The notes: generated from the sequence alone by a model not told the origin. Positions 47,292-56,068 are shown, counted from the stretch's first letter. The stretch: 64,000 bases of DNA from Halomonas alkalisoli (GCF_021412585.1 NZ_JAKCMI010000023.1:186001-250000); one strand, 5' to 3'. A program made the numbers and translations.

Positions 47292-47435
47292 GGGAAACAC
47301 TGCACAAATGCCTACGCGAGCGAATCGCTGCGTTGCGCGGTGCGCGGAATCCTCACCTATACCCCATAGGCTCCGGTTCCTGTGCTCCGGGCGCCTTGCG
47401 CTTCATCTCGCTCGTCGATTTGTTCAGCGCTTCCT
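47292..47435 (-). mobile_element. 144-bp MITE-like element, diverged subfamily (copy D)
   Basis: Terminal repeats GGGAAACACTGCACAAAT (47292-47309) and the complement of AGGAAGCGCTGAACAAAT (47418-47435) match in 14 of 18 places. The interior aligns with copies A and B (CGGAG..TA..GGGT.TA..TGAG.ATT) and the length is the same, so it is a diverged member. It fills the gap between the four-helix gene and the dihaem cytochrome gene. Confidence 0.65.
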
Positions 47436-47438
47436 TTG

Positions 47439-47816
47439 TTATGTCGTCTTTTCGGCGCGGCGGAGCAGCAGCAGCAGGATGCCCTGGGTCACGCCGAAGA
47501 AAAGATCGATCAGGGCGAACAGTGGAAACTGCGGATGGAGCAAGGTGAAGAACACCACCCCGGCGAAACGCGCCAGGACGGTCAGCACGGCGATGGCCCG
47601 GAAGTGAAAGGGATCGAACGCCGCCGGCAGGTAGAACAGGCTTAGCAAAATCAGCAGCCAGGCTGCGAAGGCGGGCCACATCGGCTCGGCAACCGGGGCG
47701 CCCCCGACCAGGCTGATCACCGCGTTGGGGACAAAGACCGCAGGCAGGGCGAAGAGGAGGTTGGCCACCACTCCCAGCAGTACCATGGCGCGAAATCCCG
47801 CTGCGTAGCTGCCCAT
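47439..47816 (-). CDS. Small four-helix membrane protein, paralogue of 53865-54257
   Basis: A 125-residue protein with four predicted membrane helices (about 8-28, 45-63, 73-93, 98-117). It shares shape, length and the LFYLPAAFDP / LLYLPAALAP segment with the 130-residue protein after the other dihaem cytochrome. I do not recognise a family. The constant pairing suggests a membrane partner of the cytochrome, perhaps in quinol or haem handling. It is first in the leftward operon, divergent from the alpha-dioxygenase gene. Confidence 0.75.
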   Translation of the reverse strand: MGSYAAGFRAMVLLGVVANLLFALPAVFVPNAVISLVGGAPVAEPMWPAFAAWLLILLSLFYLPAAFDPFHFRAIAVLTVLARFAGVVFFTLLHPQFPLFALIDLFFGVTQGILLLLLRRAEKTT

Positions 47817-47946
47817 CCCCCGATGCCCCCTGCCCTCGACGAGACTAGTCGGTCCCCATTCGTTTTCTGGTGGGAAGTCAAACCCTGTGCTAGAGATTAG
47901 TAGTCAAGTTCGGTGAGGTCACGTAAGACTTGTGTAACTGAGATCT

Positions 47947-48114
47947 CTAGGAGCCTGTCGGATTTGACCGATCGTCACGAGAGATTTGGATTTCGAGACA
48001 AGTTTATCGATCTGATGAGGCGAATAGCCCGCTATTTAACGAATCAGATCGAATGAAATTGGCCGAAAGACCGGATCTCGCAGTAGATCAGCGTTAAGTC
48101 CGACAGGCTCCTAG
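47947..48114. mobile_element. 168-bp MITE-like element with 19-bp inverted ends
   Basis: CTAGGAGCCTGTCGGATTT (47947-47965) and AAGTCCGACAGGCTCCTAG (48096-48114) are inverted repeats with one mismatch. No coding capacity. If the CTAG at each end is a target duplication the element is 160 bp. It lies in the 350-bp divergent promoter region (47817-48166) between the two lipid-related operons, 52 bp before the alpha-dioxygenase start. Confidence 0.75.
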
Positions 48115-48166
48115 GCCTAGGCGAGATTGGGTTGGTAGCGACGGCTTTGTTCAGGGGGGGAGTCCC

Positions 48167-49978
48167 ATGTTCGGTCAACGTGGTGGTAGCGGTCTGCTCG
48201 GTCGCGCCTTTCGGTGTATCAATCGGCGCCGTCAGTGGTATCGATTTCCCTTCCCCATCGCCGTCCTCAATCTCGTCGCTCTGCGCCGCAACCTGCGCTG
48301 GCATAACCTCTACTCAACCGAACGGGAGCGTCCGCAGGATCCCGAGCGGGAAAACATCGACGTGCACCAGTTCCGCACCGCCGACGGCAGCTACAACGAC
48401 CTGGCGGAACCCGCCATGGGCAAGGCGTATACCCGCTTCGGGCGCAACGTGCCGCCTGCCGAGACCTTCGGCGAGACCGGCGAGAGGCTGATGACACCGA
48501 GTCCCCGGGTGATCAGCCGTCGCTTGATGACGCGAGATCCCTTCGTGCCGGCGACCACCCTCAACGTCCTGGTCCCTGCCTGGCTGCAGTTCATGGTCCA
48601 CGACTGGTTCAGCCATGGCAGCAATGACACCGAGGCCGAGCGCTACGAGGTGCCCCTGGACGAGGACGATGACTGGCCCTGGGAGCGCATGACGGTGCTG
48701 CGCAGCCGGCGCGACACCACCCGCTCATCCGCCGATGAGGGGCATCCCGATACCTTCCTCAATACCGAGACCCAGTGGTGGGATGCGTCCCAGATCTACG
48801 GCAGCAGCCTGCGCCGCCAGCGCCTGGTGCGCACCGACCCCGACAGCGGTGAAATGCTGGCCGACGGCAAGCTCTACCTCAAGCCCGATGGCCACCTGCC
48901 GCTGGATGAGCATGGCATCGAACTGGCGGGCGCCAACGGCAACTGGTGGGTGGGACTGTCGCTGATGCACACCCTGTTCGCCATGGAGCACAATGCCATC
49001 GTCGACCGGCTGCGCATCGAGCATCCCGACCGCGACGGCGAGTGGCTGTTCCAGAAGGCCCGGCTGGTGAATGCGGCGCTGATCGCCAAGATCCATACCG
49101 TCGAGTGGACCCCGGCGCTGCTCGATACCCCGGAGCTGCGGCTCGGCATGCGCGCCAATTGGTGGGGCGTGCTCGACGAGCACTTCTACCGCAGCCGGGG
49201 CCGTGTCAGCGACAGCGAACTGTTCAGCGGCATCGTCGGCTCGCCGGTGGATCACCATGCCGCACCCTATGCCATCACCGAGGAGTTCAGCGCCGTCTAT
49301 CGCATGCACCCGCTGATTCCCGACGATTTCAGCTTCCGGCGTCTGGACGACGACAGCCTGATCAAGGAGTGCGGCCTCACCGAGGTGGCCGGCTCTCTGA
49401 CCCAGGCGCTCTATGAAGAGATGCCGCTCAGCGATGCGCTCTACTCGCTGGGCACCAGCCACCCCGGCGCCCTGGTGCTGCACAATTTTCCGAGGCACCT
49501 GCAGCAGCACGAGAAGCAGGCGCCCCATCATCGAATGATCGACCTGGCCACGGTGGATGTGCTTCGCGACCGCGAGCGCGGGGTGCCGCGCTACTGCCGC
49601 TTCCGCCGCTTGATCGACATGCCGGCCCCCGCGAGCTTTGCCGAACTGACCGACAATCCCCAGTGGCAGCGCGAACTGGAGGCGGTCTATGGTGACGTGG
49701 AAGAGGTCGACCTGCTGATCGGTTGCCTGGCCGAGACCCCGCCACCCGGCTTCGCTTTCAGCGATACCGCCTTCCGGATCTTCATCCTGATGGCCTCGCG
49801 ACGTCTCAAGAGTGACCGCTTCTTCACCGACGACTACACCCCCGAGGTCTACACCCAAGCGGGCATGGAGTGGATCGACAACAACGGCATGAAGTCGGTC
49901 ATCGGACGTCACTTCCCCGAACTGGCGCCGCGGCTGGAGGGTGTGCGCAATGCCTTCTTCCCGTGGAACCGCGGCTAG
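48167..49978 (+). CDS. Fatty-acid alpha-dioxygenase (animal haem peroxidase superfamily, plant alpha-DOX-like)
   Basis: A 603-residue protein, GGGGGGAG before ATG 48167. It follows plant alpha-DOX along its whole length: PAWLQFMVHDWF with distal His145, TQWWDASQIYGSS, MHTLFAMEHNAIVD, LIAKIHTVEWTPALL, GMRANWWGVL, the catalytic Tyr378 and proximal haem ligand His381 in TEEFSAVYRMHPLIPD, and IFILMASRRLKSDRFFTDDY. Alpha-DOX adds O2 to the alpha carbon of free fatty acids giving 2-hydroperoxy acids, which decay to aldehydes one carbon shorter. All key residues are present, so activity is likely. It leads an operon of five genes. Confidence 0.93.
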   Translation: MFGQRGGSGLLGRAFRCINRRRQWYRFPFPIAVLNLVALRRNLRWHNLYSTERERPQDPERENIDVHQFRTADGSYNDLAEPAMGKAYTRFGRNVPPAETFGETGERLMTPSPRVISRRLMTRDPFVPATTLNVLVPAWLQFMVHDWFSHGSNDTEAERYEVPLDEDDDWPWERMTVLRSRRDTTRSSADEGHPDTFLNTETQWWDASQIYGSSLRRQRLVRTDPDSGEMLADGKLYLKPDGHLPLDEHGIELAGANGNWWVGLSLMHTLFAMEHNAIVDRLRIEHPDRDGEWLFQKARLVNAALIAKIHTVEWTPALLDTPELRLGMRANWWGVLDEHFYRSRGRVSDSELFSGIVGSPVDHHAAPYAITEEFSAVYRMHPLIPDDFSFRRLDDDSLIKECGLTEVAGSLTQALYEEMPLSDALYSLGTSHPGALVLHNFPRHLQQHEKQAPHHRMIDLATVDVLRDRERGVPRYCRFRRLIDMPAPASFAELTDNPQWQRELEAVYGDVEEVDLLIGCLAETPPPGFAFSDTAFRIFILMASRRLKSDRFFTDDYTPEVYTQAGMEWIDNNGMKSVIGRHFPELAPRLEGVRNAFFPWNRG

Positions 49979-50021
49979 CACGGATAGAAGGCACGGATAG
50001 AAGGATAGGGAGGGAGGCAGC

Positions 50022-50930
50022 ATGGCCAGACGCAGGCACATCCCCGGGCTGATCAACGTTCTGGAGGTCACCGATCCCGGTGAGATTCGTCTGCTCGACG
50101 GCGACTCACGCCTCGACCGTTCCCTGGCACCCAGCGGCGGCTTGATCAACCGCCTGCGCCTGGCGCGCCTGCGCGGTGCTTTCGTCTTCGATGGTGAGCC
50201 GCTGCCGGCCCTGCTGGGCCGCGAGGCCGAGGGGCGCGAGTCGCGCCACGCCGAGCTGGGGCGGCGCCTGGACGAGGGCGCCGAGACTTCGATCTGGCGC
50301 CAGGACCCGGCTTTCAAGACCCTGGTGGAGGGGGTCGCCGGCCAGGCCGACGTCGAGGCGCTGGGCCCCGCCGCCCAGGGGCTGCTGGGGCGGCGGTTCC
50401 ACGACGATTACCGGGCCGACGAGGCGACCTTTGCGGCGGCCCGTCGGCTCAATGACTATCCGCGCACCCAGGCGTTACGTGCCCTTCTCCAGCGCCTAAG
50501 CGGCCAACTCCGCCGCGACCGCCAACTGCTGCATGACAGCGCCCGGGGGGATGCCATGTCCCTGCATGCCACCAGCGTGGCGGTGCATAACCTGGTGGGG
50601 GCGCTCGAGGCGATGCGCTCCCTGGCCGCTACCCCAGGGGCCTATGAGTTGCCCCAGGCGGCGGTGCTGGCACGCTGCCTCAGCGTACCGGAAACGCTGC
50701 TGCGCCAGGTGCTGGCGCCGCTCTCGACACCCTGTTCCCCGCGTCGCCTGGTGCCCGGTGATCTGGTACTGCTGCGACTCGCCGAGGGTGTCCGGCGCAG
50801 CGGCGATCGGGAGTTGGCCTTTATGAGCGATAGCTGGGCGCGCTGTCCGGCCCAGCGTTTCATCCTGGCGCTGCTGGCCGATATCTGGGAGCGGGCCGTG
50901 GCATCCCGGTCAGGGGAGGGCGGACGATGA
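50022..50930 (+). CDS. Hypothetical protein between alpha-dioxygenase and Old Yellow Enzyme
   Basis: A 302-residue soluble, mostly helical, Arg- and Leu-rich protein with GGGAGGGAGG ahead of ATG 50022. No family is recognised. A possible haem or thiol motif is CPAQRF near the C terminus, which is only suggestive. It overlaps the following gene by 4 bases (ATGA), so it must be made together with the oxidoreductase. It may process the fatty-acid hydroperoxide or serve as a chaperone; neither is shown. Confidence 0.75.
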   Translation: MARRRHIPGLINVLEVTDPGEIRLLDGDSRLDRSLAPSGGLINRLRLARLRGAFVFDGEPLPALLGREAEGRESRHAELGRRLDEGAETSIWRQDPAFKTLVEGVAGQADVEALGPAAQGLLGRRFHDDYRADEATFAAARRLNDYPRTQALRALLQRLSGQLRRDRQLLHDSARGDAMSLHATSVAVHNLVGALEAMRSLAATPGAYELPQAAVLARCLSVPETLLRQVLAPLSTPCSPRRLVPGDLVLLRLAEGVRRSGDRELAFMSDSWARCPAQRFILALLADIWERAVASRSGEGGR

Positions 50931-52282
50931 GCGAGGATGTCATCTTCTCGCCGCTCAAGTGGCGTAACCTGGAGGTCAAGAATCGCCTGTTCCGCTCGAA
51001 CATTTCCGGGCGATTCGACAACGAGGACGGCAGCCTGACCCAGACACGCATCAACTGGGAGTGCCAGTTCGCCCGGGGAGGGGTGGGCGCGATCATCTCC
51101 TCCTTCGTGCCGGTACAGATGGAGGGGCGCATCGTGGCGGGCTACGCCACCATTCACCGCGATGACTTCATCCCGCTGTGGCAGCGGCTCGGCGAGGCGG
51201 TGCACCGCTTTGACTGCAAGTACATCCTGCAGCTCAGCCATTCCGGCCGGCAGATGGATCTCCCCGGGGTCCACAATCAGCATCGCCGGTCGCTCAGTTC
51301 CACCGACCACAAGGAGGCCCTGCACGGCTTCCTGTGCCGGGCCATGAGCGGCCACGAGATCGAGCGCACCATCGAGGCCTTCGCCGACGGGGCCTGGCGG
51401 GCCCGGGAGGCCGGGCTCGACGGGGTGGAGCTGCATGCCGCCAACGGCTACCTGTTCACCCAGTTCCTGAGTTCCGCCATCAATGACCGGCGCGACCGCT
51501 ACGGCGGCTCGCTCGCCAACCGGGCCCGCTTTCTGCTGGATGTGATCCGCGCCATTCGCGAGCGGGTGGGGCCGGACTTCCACCTGCAGGTCAAGATCAG
51601 CGCCGTGGACCATAACGACATCCTGCCCTGGGAAGGCAAGGGCAATACCCTGGCGGAGAGCCTGCAGGTGTGCCGCTGGGTCGAGACGGCGGGCGCCGAT
51701 GCCCTGCACGTGTCGGTCGGGAGCCTCTTTCCTCACCCCCTGAATCCGCCGGGGGATTTCTCCTTCGACACCATCGCCAGCACCTACGATGCCATGCTCT
51801 CCGCCGGGGTCGACACCTTCCGCAACTACCTGCTGTTTCGCTATTCGTCGCTGCGCTGGATCTTTCGCTGGCTGTGGTTTCGTCACCAGCGCGGCCATGC
51901 CGTGGAAGGGGTAAGCCTGGACGAGGCGCGTGCCGTACGCCAGGCGGTGGGCATTCCGGTGATCAGCACCGGTGGCTATCAGCGCGCCGCCCTGGTACGC
52001 GAAGCCATCGGTAGCGGGGCCTGCGACGCGGTCTCCAGTGCCCGGGCGCTGATCGCCAATCCCGACCTGCCGAAGCAGTGGCAGGCCGGGCAGGATGAAC
52101 CGGAACGCCCCTGCACCTTCTGCAACAAGTGTTTGCTCAACGCGCCCAAGAATCCCCTGGGCTGCTACGAACTGTCGCGCTTCGACGGCGACCACGAGCG
52201 CATGATCGCGACCCTGATGAGCATCTACGACACCCGCCCCGAGCTGCGCCTGCCCCCGGTGCCGCCGGCGCAGAATCCGTGA
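50927..52282 (+). CDS. NADH:flavin oxidoreductase, Old Yellow Enzyme family
   Basis: A 451-residue FMN TIM-barrel. KNRLFRSNISGRF near the N terminus, QLSHSGRQ at about 99-106, DGVELHAANGYLFTQFLSSAINDR with the substrate His-Ala-Ala-Asn set, YGGSLANRARF and the FMN-phosphate site ISTGGYQRAA are typical. A C-terminal cluster PCTFCNKCLL...GCYE may bind an iron-sulfur centre as in 2,4-dienoyl-CoA reductases. Enzymes of this kind reduce activated C=C bonds in enals, enones and oxylipins (for example OPR of plants). Its place after the alpha-dioxygenase points to a lipid-derived substrate. Confidence 0.9.
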   Translation: MSEDVIFSPLKWRNLEVKNRLFRSNISGRFDNEDGSLTQTRINWECQFARGGVGAIISSFVPVQMEGRIVAGYATIHRDDFIPLWQRLGEAVHRFDCKYILQLSHSGRQMDLPGVHNQHRRSLSSTDHKEALHGFLCRAMSGHEIERTIEAFADGAWRAREAGLDGVELHAANGYLFTQFLSSAINDRRDRYGGSLANRARFLLDVIRAIRERVGPDFHLQVKISAVDHNDILPWEGKGNTLAESLQVCRWVETAGADALHVSVGSLFPHPLNPPGDFSFDTIASTYDAMLSAGVDTFRNYLLFRYSSLRWIFRWLWFRHQRGHAVEGVSLDEARAVRQAVGIPVISTGGYQRAALVREAIGSGACDAVSSARALIANPDLPKQWQAGQDEPERPCTFCNKCLLNAPKNPLGCYELSRFDGDHERMIATLMSIYDTRPELRLPPVPPAQNP

Positions 52283-52289
52283 GGCTGCC

Positions 52290-53840
52290 ATGAGACGACA
52301 GGAGCCGCCCGTCACCGCCGTGCAACAGGAGGCCCGCCGCCGGCGCTGGCGACGCCTGCCGCTGACCCTGCTCGTCCTGGCCGTGGTGGCGGCCGGCCTG
52401 CTGGCCCTGGCGATCGGCGTGCCGACTGTGTGGCGCTATAGTGGCGAGTCGGTGCGTCACTACGCCGACCCGGAGACCCACTTTCGGCATGGCTCCATCG
52501 GCAGCGAGGTCAGCGGCCTGCCGGTGCGACTGTGGCGGGTACTGCCGAGCCTGTTTCCGGAAGTCTTCGACGATCGGCACTACGAGGTATTCGGTTTTCT
52601 CTACGCGCCGGGCGATGAGGCGAGCCGTGGGGATCTGCCCATCGGCGTCGGAACCCGTGAGATGCGCGGCGTGGACGTCGCCTGGTTCAACTGTGCGCTC
52701 TGCCACGTGGGGACGGTCCGCGAGTCGCCCGATGCGCCCCCGCGACAGATCTCCGGCATGCCGTCCAACAACCTGGACCTCTACGCTTTCATCGGCTTTT
52801 TGCTGGAGATCGCCGATGACCCGCGGCTGGCGCCGGACAGCGTTCTGGCGGCCATGGACGAGCAGGGGCAGTCGCTGGGCTGGATCGAACGGCGGGTGTG
52901 GCGCTATGCGGTCCTGCCCCGGGTGCGCGAGGGGCTGCTGGAGACCCGGGCGATGCTCGCGCCGCTGCTGGCCGAGCAGCCGCCCTGGGGGCCGGGGCGC
53001 GTGGATACCTTTAATCCCTACAAGCTGCTCCAGTTCGGCATGAGCGCGGCAGCGCTGGACGAGGCGGAGCGGATCGGCACCAGCGATTTCCCCGCCGTCT
53101 TCCTGCAGCGCCCCCGTCAGGGCATGGATCTGCACTGGGATGGCAACAACGCCTCGCTGCAGGAGCGCAACCTGAGCGCCGCCATCGGGGCCGGAGTGAC
53201 CGAGGAGAGCGTTGATCACCGAGGTATCGAGCGGGTGGCCGACTGGCTGCTGGACCTCGAGCCGCCGCCCAGCCCCTATCGCCCCGATCCCGAGGGGGTG
53301 GCAGCCGGCAAGCCGCTCTACATGCGTCACTGTGCCGACTGTCACGGCTACCAGGAGGGCGAGCGCTACGTCTTCGAAGGGGAGCGCCTCGGCCAGGTGG
53401 TGCCCAATGAGCAGTTGGGCGTCGATCCGGCCCGGCTCGACAGCTACACCGAGACCCTGCAGCGCTATCAGCTGACCCTGTTCGAGGACGACGAGCGCTA
53501 TCGCTTCCGGCACTTCCGCAAGACCGATGGCTACGCCAACCTGCCCCTCGACGGCCTCTGGCTGCGGGCGCCTTACCTGCACAACGGCGCCGTGCCGACC
53601 CTCTACGACCTGCTGCTGCCGCCGGCGGAGCGCCCCCAAGCCTTCGTGCGCGGGCTGGACGTGCTGGATGAGGAGAAGGGCGGTTTCGTGGCGCCCGACT
53701 GCACGCCCGGCGAGCCCCTGGAAGAGGGCTTCTGCTTCGACACCAGCCAGCCCGGCAACGGCCGCCAGGGGCATGCCTACGGGACCGAGCTGACGGCGCA
53801 GGAGCGCTCGGACTTGCTCGACTATCTATTGACCTTTTGA
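52290..53840 (+). CDS. Membrane-anchored dihaem cytochrome c, paralogue of 45802-47271
   Basis: A 516-residue protein with an N-terminal anchor (about 24-46) and two haem c motifs, C135-AL-CH139 and C348-AD-CH352. WGPGRVDTFNPYK, LHWDGNNASLQERNL, LDGLWLRAPYLHNGAVPTLYDLL are shared with the first dihaem protein. It is 8 bp after the flavin oxidoreductase gene and 24 bp before the four-helix gene. It should act in the periplasm on peroxides or oxidised lipids, taking electrons from the quinone pool or giving them to it. Confidence 0.88.
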   Translation: MRRQEPPVTAVQQEARRRRWRRLPLTLLVLAVVAAGLLALAIGVPTVWRYSGESVRHYADPETHFRHGSIGSEVSGLPVRLWRVLPSLFPEVFDDRHYEVFGFLYAPGDEASRGDLPIGVGTREMRGVDVAWFNCALCHVGTVRESPDAPPRQISGMPSNNLDLYAFIGFLLEIADDPRLAPDSVLAAMDEQGQSLGWIERRVWRYAVLPRVREGLLETRAMLAPLLAEQPPWGPGRVDTFNPYKLLQFGMSAAALDEAERIGTSDFPAVFLQRPRQGMDLHWDGNNASLQERNLSAAIGAGVTEESVDHRGIERVADWLLDLEPPPSPYRPDPEGVAAGKPLYMRHCADCHGYQEGERYVFEGERLGQVVPNEQLGVDPARLDSYTETLQRYQLTLFEDDERYRFRHFRKTDGYANLPLDGLWLRAPYLHNGAVPTLYDLLLPPAERPQAFVRGLDVLDEEKGGFVAPDCTPGEPLEEGFCFDTSQPGNGRQGHAYGTELTAQERSDLLDYLLTF

Positions 53841-53864
53841 GACAACCGGCCCGGGAGCACTGAA

Positions 53865-54257
53865 ATGCAGACCTCAAACGATGTGTTCGCGACCTATCGG
53901 CGGGTGATGACGGTGGGGATCGCCCTCAATGTGCTGCTGGGCCTGTGGCTGTGGCTATGGCCGGTTAGCCTGCTGGGCGTGATGGGCGCCGACCTGCCGT
54001 ACCCGCTGACCTGGGTGCGCTACGCCGGCCTGGCCATGATCGTGGTTGGACTGCTCTACCTGCCGGCTGCCCTGGCACCGCTGCACAATCGACTGGTGGG
54101 GCTGCTGTCGATTCTGTTTCGTAGTCTTTTCGCGCTGTTCTTCCTGTTCGCCACAGGCTTTCTTTGGCTGCCGGCGCTGTTCGAGGCGGTGTTCGCCGTG
54201 CTGCAGGGCGTGACCTTCTGGCGGGCCTGGCGCGGCGACCTGATGGCCAAGCCCTGA
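53865..54257 (+). CDS. Small four-helix membrane protein, paralogue of 47439-47816
   Basis: A 130-residue protein with four predicted helices (about 15-37, 45-68, 75-95, 98-118) and a GGGAG ribosome binding site. It repeats the cytochrome plus four-helix pairing seen on the leftward operon. The family is unknown. It is last in the rightward operon; no clear terminator is seen before the next gene. Confidence 0.75.
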   Translation: MQTSNDVFATYRRVMTVGIALNVLLGLWLWLWPVSLLGVMGADLPYPLTWVRYAGLAMIVVGLLYLPAALAPLHNRLVGLLSILFRSLFALFFLFATGFLWLPALFEAVFAVLQGVTFWRAWRGDLMAKP

Positions 54258-54352
54258 CGCAGGGGGTCGGCGAAAGGCACCCGTCGTTTACCTATCGGTC
54301 ATTTCAGATTTTTCTGCTATAACTAGGCCTATAGACTAAAAATGGTGACGGG

Positions 54353-56002
54353 ATGTCATTGACTGGCTTGCTGTCGATAACTCGACGGTATGCGCTCGCA
54401 GGGATACTGGCCGGGCTGTCGACGACAGCGGCTGGCAGCGTAGAGGGTTCAGCGTCGGTGCCTGCCTTGGGATGGGCGGTGCTCGCTATTGTAGCCATTG
54501 CATGCATGGCGTTGGCGGCAGTGGGCGGTGCCTGGTGGGACCGTCGCAGAGGAGGGCGGGAGCGCGCTGACTCGTCGGCCGACAAGGCAGGGCTGGCCAA
54601 TGATTCAGATGACATGGTCTCTTTGCCATGTGGTATTTCCACGGATATCACCGAGTGCCATGCGATCCAGGAGAGCAACTATCGCCTGACCTTCTATGAT
54701 CCGCTGACCGGCCTGCCCAACAGGCGCCTGATGCTCGATCGCCTGGAAATGGTGGTCAAGGGGTCCCGGCGTACGGATCGCTATGCGGCGCTGATGTTCA
54801 TCGATCTGGATAACTTCAAACTGGTCAACGACACCCAGGGGCTCTATCAGGGCGATCACCTTCTGCGTCACGTCGCCAAGCACCTGTCGAGTGTGGTGCG
54901 GGAGAGCGATACCCTGGCCCGCCTGGGGGGGGATGAATTCGTCCTGCTGATCCATGACCTGGCTCCCAACCAGGAGCAGGCGGCTCATGCTGCCGAGGGC
55001 GTGGCCAAGAAGCTGTTGACTTGTATTCTGGAAGCCCAGCAGGATCAGGAGCAGGTCCTGACCCTGCCGATTACCGGCAGTATCGGCGTCACGCTGTTTG
55101 CCGATGGCGAGATCAGCGTGGAGAGTGCCATGCAGCAGGCCGACATGGCGCTGCAGCAGGCCAAGGGGGCGGGGGGCAATACCCTGCGTTTCTTCAATGC
55201 CAAGATGCAGGCCACGGTGATGGCGCGAGTCCATCTGGAAGCCGACCTGCATCAGGCGCTGGCTCGGGATGAGTTTCGCCTGCATTACCAGGTGCAGGTC
55301 GACGCCCGGTCCCGCGTCACCGGGGTCGAGGCGCTGATTCGCTGGGAGCATCCCCAGCGTGGCATGGTGTCGCCCGGCATGTTCATTCCCCTGGCGGAAA
55401 AGAATCGCCTGATTCTGCCGATCGGCTACTGGGTCCTCGAAACCGCATGCCGGCAGTTGGCTGCCTGGGCGCGGGAGCCGGAATGGGAGAGGTTGAGCAT
55501 CGCCGTCAATGTCAGTTCCGTGCAGTTCCACCAGCCGGACTTCGTGGCGAGGCTGCAGCAGATACTGGAGGAGACGGCGGCCAACCCGCACCGGCTGACG
55601 CTGGAAGTGACCGAAAGCCTGTTGATGGATGATCACCAGCGGGTACGCACTATCATGCTGCGTCTCAATCAGCTCGGCATCCGTTTCGCCCTGGACGACT
55701 TCGGTACCGGCTACTCTTCACTGAACTATCTCAAGCGGTTGCCGCTGGACGAGTTGAAGATCGACCAAGCCTTCGTCAATGGCGTGCTCGACGACCCGGT
55801 GGATGCGGCTATCGTCCAGGCCACCATCACCCTGGCGGCGAGCCTTGGCCTCGACGTGACCGCGGAAGGGGTGGAGACCGAGGCGCAGCACCAATGGCTC
55901 CGAGCGCACGGCTGTGAAGCCTTTCAGGGCTATCTCTTCGGCAGGCCGCAGCCGGTGACGGAGCTGCAGGTCGATCAGCTTTCCTGTATCTACGATACGT
56001 GA
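54353..56002 (+). CDS. GGDEF-EAL cyclic di-GMP protein
   Basis: A 549-residue protein. The start region has two hydrophobic segments (about 12-30 and 40-62), then a short linker, a GGDEF domain (about 115-275) with intact RLGGDEF, and an EAL domain (about 290-545) with EALIRWEHP, LDDFGTGYSS and AEGVETEAQ. Both active sites look complete, so it may make or break c-di-GMP. No sensor domain beyond the membrane part. It resembles the protein at 2739-5237 in its EAL half. Confidence 0.93.
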   Translation: MSLTGLLSITRRYALAGILAGLSTTAAGSVEGSASVPALGWAVLAIVAIACMALAAVGGAWWDRRRGGRERADSSADKAGLANDSDDMVSLPCGISTDITECHAIQESNYRLTFYDPLTGLPNRRLMLDRLEMVVKGSRRTDRYAALMFIDLDNFKLVNDTQGLYQGDHLLRHVAKHLSSVVRESDTLARLGGDEFVLLIHDLAPNQEQAAHAAEGVAKKLLTCILEAQQDQEQVLTLPITGSIGVTLFADGEISVESAMQQADMALQQAKGAGGNTLRFFNAKMQATVMARVHLEADLHQALARDEFRLHYQVQVDARSRVTGVEALIRWEHPQRGMVSPGMFIPLAEKNRLILPIGYWVLETACRQLAAWAREPEWERLSIAVNVSSVQFHQPDFVARLQQILEETAANPHRLTLEVTESLLMDDHQRVRTIMLRLNQLGIRFALDDFGTGYSSLNYLKRLPLDELKIDQAFVNGVLDDPVDAAIVQATITLAASLGLDVTAEGVETEAQHQWLRAHGCEAFQGYLFGRPQPVTELQVDQLSCIYDT

Positions 56003-56068
56003 GAGTGCATCGGTCGGCTTTCCCTCCGGCTCCCTGTCTGGGGTAAGCTATGTCACATGCCAGACATT

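Noticed and set aside
48167..49978. Prostaglandin synthase or peroxinectin
   Set aside because: The whole-length pattern follows plant alpha-DOX (PWLQFM-HDW, WWDxSxIYGS, MASRRLxxDRFF) more closely than cyclo-oxygenase, and no EGF or membrane-binding part is present.
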